This document shows, piece by piece, positions 5,959 to 9,818 of a stretch of 9,818 nucleotides of DNA. Position 1 is the first letter of the stretch; the number at the start of each line of letters is the position of its first letter. The DNA is from Acidimicrobiales bacterium. GTDB lineage: Bacteria > Actinomycetota > Acidimicrobiia > Acidimicrobiales > VFJN01. The DNA lies in NCBI GenBank assembly GCA_016936035.1, contig JAFGPU010000284.1:1-9818 (forward strand). The letters run 5' to 3'. Below the pieces are notes generated by a model, which ran no database searches, was not told the DNA's origin, and was given only the letters and a program-made list of their open reading frames with translations. The position numbers were made by a program, and so were the translations under genes.

Positions 5959-6588
5959 TCAGGCCTCCGGCACGGCCTCCTTCCGCACCGTGTAGGCGAG
6001 GTGCGTCACCCGGCGATCCTCGATGACGCGCGGGCCGTCGAGGACGAGGGGCGTGGTGGTGAGGTTGGCGAAGAACGGGATGCCGCTGCCGAGCACGACG
6101 GGAGCGAGCTCGATGCGGATCTCGTCGAGCAGGCCGAGGTCGAGGCACTGCTGCGCGATGTTCGCGCCGCCGACGCCGATCCACTTGTCGCCCGCCACGG
6201 CCCGGGCCCGCTCCACGGCGGCGGCGAGTCCGTCGTGCACGAAGGTCGTGCGCGACGGGTCGTGCCGCTCGTCCCACCCCTCGGGGCCCCGGTGGCTGAC
6301 GACGAAGACCGGCACCCCGATGGGATGGCGGCCGGCCCAACCGTCGGTGAGGTCGAAGATCCGGCGCCCGACGACGAGCGCCCCCGTCTGGTCGACGAGC
6401 TCCCGCAGGTACGCCGCACCGGCCGGTGTCACGTGCGAGACCATGTCGTTGCCCGGCCAGTCGAAGCGGACGTCACCGGCCCCGTACCAGTCGAAGATGT
6501 GCGGGACGCCGTCCTCGGGGTCGGCGATGAAGCCGTCGAGCGACATCGAGAATCCTGCGACGACCTTGCCCATGTCAGTTGTGCTCAT
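5959..6588 (-). CDS. Dihydrofolate-reductase-fold protein (RibD C-terminal family)
   Basis: This 209-residue protein has the fold shared by dihydrofolate reductase and the reductase half of RibD, as in the widespread YyaP/YwjB-type family. Supporting blocks are VVAGFSMSLDGFIA (9-22), GALVVGRRIFDL (69-80), the NADPH-binding glycines in GVGGANIAQQ (138-147), and GLLDEIRIELAPVVLGSGIP (152-171). Members reduce small molecules with NADPH, but most have no known substrate, so neither folate nor riboflavin synthesis should be assumed. The length is normal for the family. The first ATG at 6588 has no convincing ribosome-binding site, and the second at residue 6 (MGKVVAGF) is an equally plausible start. 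It stands alone, convergent with the two-component genes and divergent from the SDR gene. Confidence 0.88.
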   Translation of the reverse strand: MSTTDMGKVVAGFSMSLDGFIADPEDGVPHIFDWYGAGDVRFDWPGNDMVSHVTPAGAAYLRELVDQTGALVVGRRIFDLTDGWAGRHPIGVPVFVVSHRGPEGWDERHDPSRTTFVHDGLAAAVERARAVAGDKWIGVGGANIAQQCLDLGLLDEIRIELAPVVLGSGIPFFANLTTTPLVLDGPRVIEDRRVTHLAYTVRKEAVPEA

Positions 6589-6636
6589 ACCACGTGCAAC
6601 GCCGGGTGTGCGCAGAACTCATCGGTCGGCGGACGT

Positions 6637-6658
6637 GCCGCCGTGCAGCACGGTCGGC
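6637..6658. repeat. Inverted repeat with bulged 10-bp arms
   Basis: CCGTGC (6641-6646) and GCACGG (6648-6653) are perfect arms around a single A. Allowing one unpaired T at 6654, the symmetry extends to GCCG (6637-6640) and CGGC (6655-6658). As DNA it could be an operator. As RNA it would form a strong hairpin. It is about 50 bp upstream of the leftward reductase start. Confidence 0.55.
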
Positions 6659-6676
6659 TGTCCGCGCCCTGGATTA

Positions 6677-6710
6677 GGTCCGGAGACCGAGGCGAACCGG
6701 TCCCGGGACC
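6677..6710. promoter_or_regulatory. Pair of related palindromes spaced 22 bp, candidate operators
   Basis: GGTCCGGAGACC (6677-6688) and GGTCCCGGGACC (6699-6710) agree at 10 of 12 bases. Both are dyads with GGTC/GACC outer arms. The second is perfect and extends to 14 bp (6698-6711). Their centres are 22 bp apart, two turns of the helix, so two protein dimers would bind on the same face. Relative to the candidate -10 box of the SDR gene they would be centred near -42 and -64, positions more typical of activation than repression. The binding protein is unknown and no regulator gene is adjacent. Confidence 0.55.
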
Positions 6711-6770
6711 GATGGCGGCTGCGCCCCCGCTCCGTACGTTGCCGGCAGAGGCGACAGAACGGAGCACGAC

Positions 6771-7517
6771 ATGCGCAGGACAGCACTGATCACGGGGGCC
6801 AGCAGGGGCCTGGGGCGGGCGCTCGCCGAGCGCCTCGCAACGGACGGGTGGAACCTGGTCGTCGACGCCCGGGACGGCGCGGCGCTCGAGCAGGCTCGGG
6901 AGGCGATCGACGGGGCCGGCCCCGGCACGGTCGTCGCGCTGGCCGGCGACGTCGACGATCCGGTCCACGTGGCCGCCCTGGTGGGCGCCGCCGCCGGGCA
7001 GGGGCGCTTCGAGCTGGTTGTGAACAACGCCGGGACGCTCGGGCCCAGCCCCCTGCCCCCGGTGGCCCGGCTGCGGAGCGGCGACCTCGAGCGCGCCGTC
7101 CGCACCAACGTCGTGGCCCCCCTGCGCGTCCTCCAGGCCGCGCTCCCCCACCTGCGGGCGGCGCACGGAGCGATCGTGAACATCACGTCCGACGCCGCCG
7201 TCGAGGGCTACGAGGGCTGGGGTGGCTACGGCGCCTCCAAGGCAGCGCTGGAGCAGCTCAGCCGTGTGCTGGCGGTCGAGGAGCCCGACGTGCACGTGTA
7301 CTGGGTCGACCCGGGTGACATGCGCACCCGCATGCACCAGGACGCCTTCCCCGGCGAGGACATCTCCGACCGTCCCCTGCCGGAGAGCCGGGTGCCGGGC
7401 CTGGTGCGGCTGATCTCCGAACGCCCGGTGAGCGGGCGCTACCGGGTCGACGACCTGCTCGCGGCCGGCGAGGCGCCGCCGGCGCGAGAAGCCGTGCCGG
7501 AGGAGGTCGCGCGATGA
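6771..7517 (+). CDS. Short-chain dehydrogenase/reductase (SDR family)
   Basis: This 248-residue protein is a classical NAD(P)-dependent oxidoreductase with a Rossmann fold. It has the nucleotide-binding TGASRGLG (8-15), NNAG (85-88) and N113. The catalytic S140 in NITSDAAVEG is followed by Y153 and K157 in GYGASKAAL, and then PGD (181-183). All catalytic residues are present. R12 after TGAS is compatible with NADPH. The C-terminal part (RYRVDDLLAAG, 223-233) carries a short Ala/Glu-rich tail in place of the usual cofactor-covering end. The substrate is unknown. The start is fixed by GGAG 6 nt upstream. Its stop overlaps the ATG of the QueA-like gene (ATGA), and the strong AGGAGG for that gene lies inside its last codons, so the two products are probably made together and may act on related substrates. 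Confidence 0.93.
   Translation: MRRTALITGASRGLGRALAERLATDGWNLVVDARDGAALEQAREAIDGAGPGTVVALAGDVDDPVHVAALVGAAAGQGRFELVVNNAGTLGPSPLPPVARLRSGDLERAVRTNVVAPLRVLQAALPHLRAAHGAIVNITSDAAVEGYEGWGGYGASKAALEQLSRVLAVEEPDVHVYWVDPGDMRTRMHQDAFPGEDISDRPLPESRVPGLVRLISERPVSGRYRVDDLLAAGEAPPAREAVPEEVAR
7501..7506 (+). promoter_or_regulatory. Strong ribosome-binding site AGGAGG for the QueA-like gene
   Basis: A consensus AGGAGG inside the last codons of the SDR gene, 7 nt before the ATG at 7514, fixes that start and lets ribosomes load independently as well as by coupling. Confidence 0.8.
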
Positions 7518-8662
7518 GGGTGCTGGACACCACGGCCGGCATCTCGACGCTCGGCGGTACCGGCACCGTCGAGGGCAGCGCACGGGCATCGGCCCGCGCC
7601 TTTCGCATCCCCGACGGCGCCGAGGCGGGCACGCCTGCGGAGCTGCGGGCCGGCGACGGACGCATCGGCTCGGACGCCCGGGCAGCGGTGCGGCTGATGG
7701 TGGCGCACCGCTCCACCGGCGACGTCTCCCACCACCGGTTCGCCGACCTGCCCGCCGTGCTCGACCCCGGTGACGTGCTGGTCGTGAACACCTCGGCCGT
7801 CATCCCCGCGGCACTGGACGCCCGCAGCATGCGCGACCCCGAGGCACCGCCCCTGCGGCTCCACCTGTCGACCCGGCAACCCGGCGGGTTCTGGGTGGTC
7901 GAGCCTCGCCGCCCGGTCGGGCCGGGCACCGAGCGCCACGCCGACCCGCCGCCCGCCGACCTCGCGCTGGCCGGCGGCGGGCGGGCGCACCTGCTCGCCC
8001 GCTACCCGGCCGGCGTCGATGGGGCCACGGCCCGGCTGTGGCTCGCCCACCTCGACCTGCCCACCGGCACGCTCGACTACCTGGCGGCCCATGGGCAGCC
8101 GATCCGCTACGCGCACACCGACCGGGCCTGGCCGATCGAGGCCTACCAGACGGTGTTCGCGCGGGTGCCGGGGTCGGCGGAGATGCCGAGCGCGGCCCGG
8201 CCGTTCACGGACGCGTTGGTGACCGACCTGGTCACGCGCGGCGTGGTGGTCGCGCCGGTGACCCTGCACACCGGGGTGTCGTCGCAGGAGGCCGGTGAGC
8301 CACCCTACGCCGAGCAGTTCGTCGTGCCGCCGGCCACGGCGGCCCTCGTGACCGCTGCCCGTCGCGACGGTCGGCGGGTGATCGCCGTGGGCACCACGGC
8401 GGTGCGGGCGCTCGAGTCGACGGCCGACGAGCAGGGGCGCTCGCATCCTGGGCGGGGGTGGACCGAACTGGTCGTCACCCCCGAGCGCGGCGTGCGGGTG
8501 GTGGACGGCCTCATCACCGGCTGGCACGAGCCCGAGTCGTCGCACCTGGCGCTGCTGGAGGCGATCGCGGGAACGGACCTGCTCGATGCGTCGTACGCCG
8601 CTGCGGTGGCCGAGGCCTACCGCTGGCACGAGTTCGGCGACAGCCACCTGATCCTGCCCTGA
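7514..8662 (+). CDS. QueA-like protein (S-adenosylmethionine:tRNA ribosyltransferase-isomerase family), divergent
   Basis: This 382-residue protein belongs to the QueA family. QueA transfers and rearranges the ribose of S-adenosylmethionine onto a queuosine precursor in tRNA. Family landmarks are ARAAVRLMVAHRSTGDVSHH (56-75), LDPGDVLVVNTSAVIPAAL (83-101), EAYQTVFARVPGSAEMPSAA (209-228), VTLHTG (249-254), VGTTAVRALES (292-302), LITGWHEPESSHLALLEAI (333-351) and YRWHEFGDSHLIL (369-381). Several signature positions differ from classical QueA as I recall it: NDTRVIPARL has become NTSAVIPAAL, APTAGLHF has become MPSAARPF, and TLHVGxGTF has become TLHTGVSSQ. Overall length and order are normal, so it looks like an intact protein with a changed active site, not a decayed gene. 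No other queuosine gene (tgt, queG or queH, transport) is in the window. It could modify a different nucleoside or small molecule. It is coupled to the SDR gene by an ATGA overlap. Confidence 0.85.
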   Translation: MRVLDTTAGISTLGGTGTVEGSARASARAFRIPDGAEAGTPAELRAGDGRIGSDARAAVRLMVAHRSTGDVSHHRFADLPAVLDPGDVLVVNTSAVIPAALDARSMRDPEAPPLRLHLSTRQPGGFWVVEPRRPVGPGTERHADPPPADLALAGGGRAHLLARYPAGVDGATARLWLAHLDLPTGTLDYLAAHGQPIRYAHTDRAWPIEAYQTVFARVPGSAEMPSAARPFTDALVTDLVTRGVVVAPVTLHTGVSSQEAGEPPYAEQFVVPPATAALVTAARRDGRRVIAVGTTAVRALESTADEQGRSHPGRGWTELVVTPERGVRVVDGLITGWHEPESSHLALLEAIAGTDLLDASYAAAVAEAYRWHEFGDSHLILP

Positions 8663-8669
8663 TCGTGCG

Positions 8670-9518
8670 TCACAGCACCGACCGGTACGCCGCGACCCAG
8701 CGCGCCGGCTCGGCGGGGATGAGCTGTCCGGCGGCCAGGTACATGTCGAGCTGGACGAGCAGGGCGTGCCAGGTGGCCGCCCGTTCGGCGTCGTGGCCGA
8801 TGCCGTCGACCGTGAGGCGGTAGGCGGTGCCGTGGTCGGTGGCCTCGACATCCCACCGCTGGGGGTCACCGGACCGCTCGGTGGCACCCCACGCCTCGAT
8901 CGCGGCGGGATCGCTCGTCGCCCGGCGCACCTGGTCGGGGGCGACATGGGTGGCGCGCTCCCACGTCATGCCGCCGTCAGCTGTGGGCGTGCCGAGCGGC
9001 GGGCCCATGCGATCGAGGTAGTCGTCGAACACCGCGAAGCCGTCGCCACCGCCCGTCACCGGGGCTCCGAGCAGGCGGTCGAGCTCGCTCAGACACGTGT
9101 GCCACCCCGCGCCGTTGCGCGCCGCCACCGAGGCGTGGCTGAGGATCTGGGTGAACACGAGCTCGGTGCCGTCGCGCTCGGCTGCCAGCTCGATGCGGAT
9201 GAGCTCGCCGCCCCAGGTGAACGAGAAGACGTTCGGCGGGTCGTAGGCGACGACGGCGCCGCGGAACATCGGTCCGTCGGCCCGGGTCGGCTCGCCGGCC
9301 TCGGTGGCGGCGGCGCGCTGGGCGCCGTCGTCGAAGGTCAGCTCGGCGCCGACGGCGCGGGTGCCCTCGACGTTCGCCGGGAACCACTGCGCCATCTCCG
9401 AGGGCTCGCTGATGGCCCGCCACACGCGCTCGATGTCCTGCCTGTAGTGCCGCACGAACCGCAGCGCCGGCTTGCCGTCGACGGTGACGAGCGTGCCCTC
9501 GCGGGTGGTGGTCGTCAT
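8670..9518 (-). CDS. SRPBCC (AHSA1-like) protein with two tandem domains
   Basis: This 282-residue protein is of the START/Bet v1-like SRPBCC superfamily, whose helix-grip fold binds hydrophobic ligands. Residues 18-150 form a standard AHSA1-type domain: RFVRHYRQDIERVWRAISEP, EMAQWFPA, VVAYDPPNVFSFTW and the closing helix GWHTCLSELDRLL (138-150). After a linker with FDDYLDRMG, residues 184-266 look like a second, shorter and more diverged copy: MTWERATHVAPDQVRRATSD, AYRLTVDGIG and the closing helix TWHALLVQLDMYLAAGQL (249-266). A double-domain layout is less usual for this family. The start at 9518 has GGAGGAG 5 nt upstream. The longer in-frame reading from 9566 is rejected because it would read through the ArsR gene end with no site of its own. 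It overlaps the ArsR gene by ATGA. The stop lies 7 bp from the convergent QueA-like gene. Confidence 0.88.
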   Translation of the reverse strand: MTTTTREGTLVTVDGKPALRFVRHYRQDIERVWRAISEPSEMAQWFPANVEGTRAVGAELTFDDGAQRAAATEAGEPTRADGPMFRGAVVAYDPPNVFSFTWGGELIRIELAAERDGTELVFTQILSHASVAARNGAGWHTCLSELDRLLGAPVTGGGDGFAVFDDYLDRMGPPLGTPTADGGMTWERATHVAPDQVRRATSDPAAIEAWGATERSGDPQRWDVEATDHGTAYRLTVDGIGHDAERAATWHALLVQLDMYLAAGQLIPAEPARWVAAYRSVL

Positions 9519-9814
9519 GGGTTCTCCTCCAGGTGCTGGTCGAGCTTGTCGAGCGAGCGGGCCCACAGCCGGCGGTACGGGGCGAGCCAGGCGTCCAGCT
9601 CCGCCAGCGGGTCGGGCCGCAGCCGGTAGAGCCGGCGCTGGGCGTCGGCCCGGACCTCGACCAGGCCGGCGTCGCGCAGCACCCGCAGGTGCTTGGAGAC
9701 GGCGGGCTGGCTGAGGTCGAGGTGGTCGACGAGGTCGCCGACCGGCCGTTCGCCGTGGCGGAGCAGGTCGAGGATCTCGCGGCGCCGGGGCTCGGCGAGA
9801 ACGGCGAACGGCAT
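9515..9814 (-). CDS. ArsR-family winged-helix transcriptional regulator, possibly cut at its start
   Basis: This protein is 99 residues as visible, beginning with an ATG four bases from the right edge; a start beyond the window cannot be excluded. FAVLAEPRRREILDLL (3-18) is the family's first helix. VGDLVDHLDLSQPAVSKHLR (25-44) is the helix-turn-helix. VEVRADAQRRLYRL (52-65) is the wing. There is no cysteine, so it is not a metal sensor of the ArsR/SmtB metal-binding type. It belongs to the large group of ArsR-like regulators paired with SRPBCC proteins, in which the regulator probably controls its own operon. The last codons contain the ribosome-binding site of the SRPBCC gene, and the two genes overlap by ATGA. 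The C-terminal helix (AWLAPYRRLWARSLDKLDQH) matches this subgroup. The promoter lies outside the window. Confidence 0.93.
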   Translation of the reverse strand: MPFAVLAEPRRREILDLLRHGERPVGDLVDHLDLSQPAVSKHLRVLRDAGLVEVRADAQRRLYRLRPDPLAELDAWLAPYRRLWARSLDKLDQHLEENP

Positions 9815-9818
9815 GGGA

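Larger units (their letters stand above)
6589..6770. promoter_or_regulatory. Palindrome-rich divergent control region
   Basis: This 182-bp gap lies between two divergent genes and must hold both promoters. For the rightward SDR gene, TACGTT (6735-6740) is a TAnnnT-type -10 candidate without a clear -35. It would place the start of transcription near 6747. GGAG at 6761-6764 is the ribosome-binding site, 6 nt before the ATG. I see no clear promoter for the leftward reductase gene. Two related palindromes and one hairpin (separate entries) occupy the middle. CGGTCGGC occurs twice (6623-6630, 6651-6658). Confidence 0.5.

Noticed and set aside
6591..6596. CACGTG sites in intergenic regions (also 112-117 and 2679-2684) as a shared operator
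   Set aside because: The same hexamer occurs several times inside coding sequence in this GC-rich window, so its presence between genes is not informative.
7439..8947. Leftward 502-codon frame across the QueA-like gene
   Set aside because: It crosses the ends of three supported genes, is compositionally biased, and has no family motif or ribosome-binding site.
9519..9566. Longer N terminus for the SRPBCC protein
   Set aside because: It would overlap the ArsR gene by about 50 bp without a ribosome-binding site. The ATG at 9518 has GGAGGAG and an ATGA overlap.

Overview
The window is very GC-rich, densely packed bacterial DNA, with strong third-position GC that produces long antisense shadow frames. 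The gene content suggests a high-GC actinobacterium: an F420-dependent LLM oxidoreductase of the mycobacterial Rv3520c type, a DivIVA-type coiled-coil protein, a KshA-like Rieske oxygenase behind a perfect KstR-type operator, and a NarL-family sensor/regulator pair with a DevS-like GAF domain. An Acidimicrobiia-like lineage is my guess, not something the sequence proves. Ten protein-coding genes are supported. I see no rRNA, tRNA, insertion sequence or phage gene.

Layout. Positions 1-231 hold no gene. They contain a 37-bp repeat present twice and a GC-rich hairpin behind the first gene. A leftward two-gene unit (2561 to 232) encodes a DivIVA-domain hendecad coiled-coil protein and, overlapping by GTGA, an F420-dependent oxidoreductase. 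Divergently, a Rieske oxygenase gene (2783-3844) runs right. Between these two units lies TGAAACGTGTTCTA, which fits the KstR consensus TnnAACnnGTTnnA exactly and overlaps a plausible promoter. This is the strongest regulatory signal in the window and points to sterol or steroid metabolism. Next comes a rightward two-component system (3968-5892, ATGA overlap) with a probable leaderless start. It ends in a 16-bp tandem repeat that carries the stop codon. A leftward dihydrofolate-reductase-fold gene (6588-5959) converges on it.

A 182-bp divergent intergenic region (6589-6770) rich in palindromes separates that gene from a rightward SDR/QueA-like pair (6771-8662, ATGA overlap). The QueA-like protein keeps the family outline but has changed several signature motifs. 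Only 7 bp further on, a leftward ArsR-SRPBCC operon (9814 to 8670, ATGA overlap) ends. Its effector protein appears to carry two SRPBCC domains. The ArsR gene starts four bases from the right edge and may be incomplete.

Four of the five same-strand gene pairs overlap by exactly 4 bp, so the window is organised as small, translationally coupled operons, each with its own promoter region. I found no single obviously new multi-gene system. The items most worth following are the KstR-type operator with its oxygenase, the SDR/QueA-like pair with twin palindromes upstream, the hendecad DivIVA-like protein coupled to an F420 enzyme, and the edge repeats.
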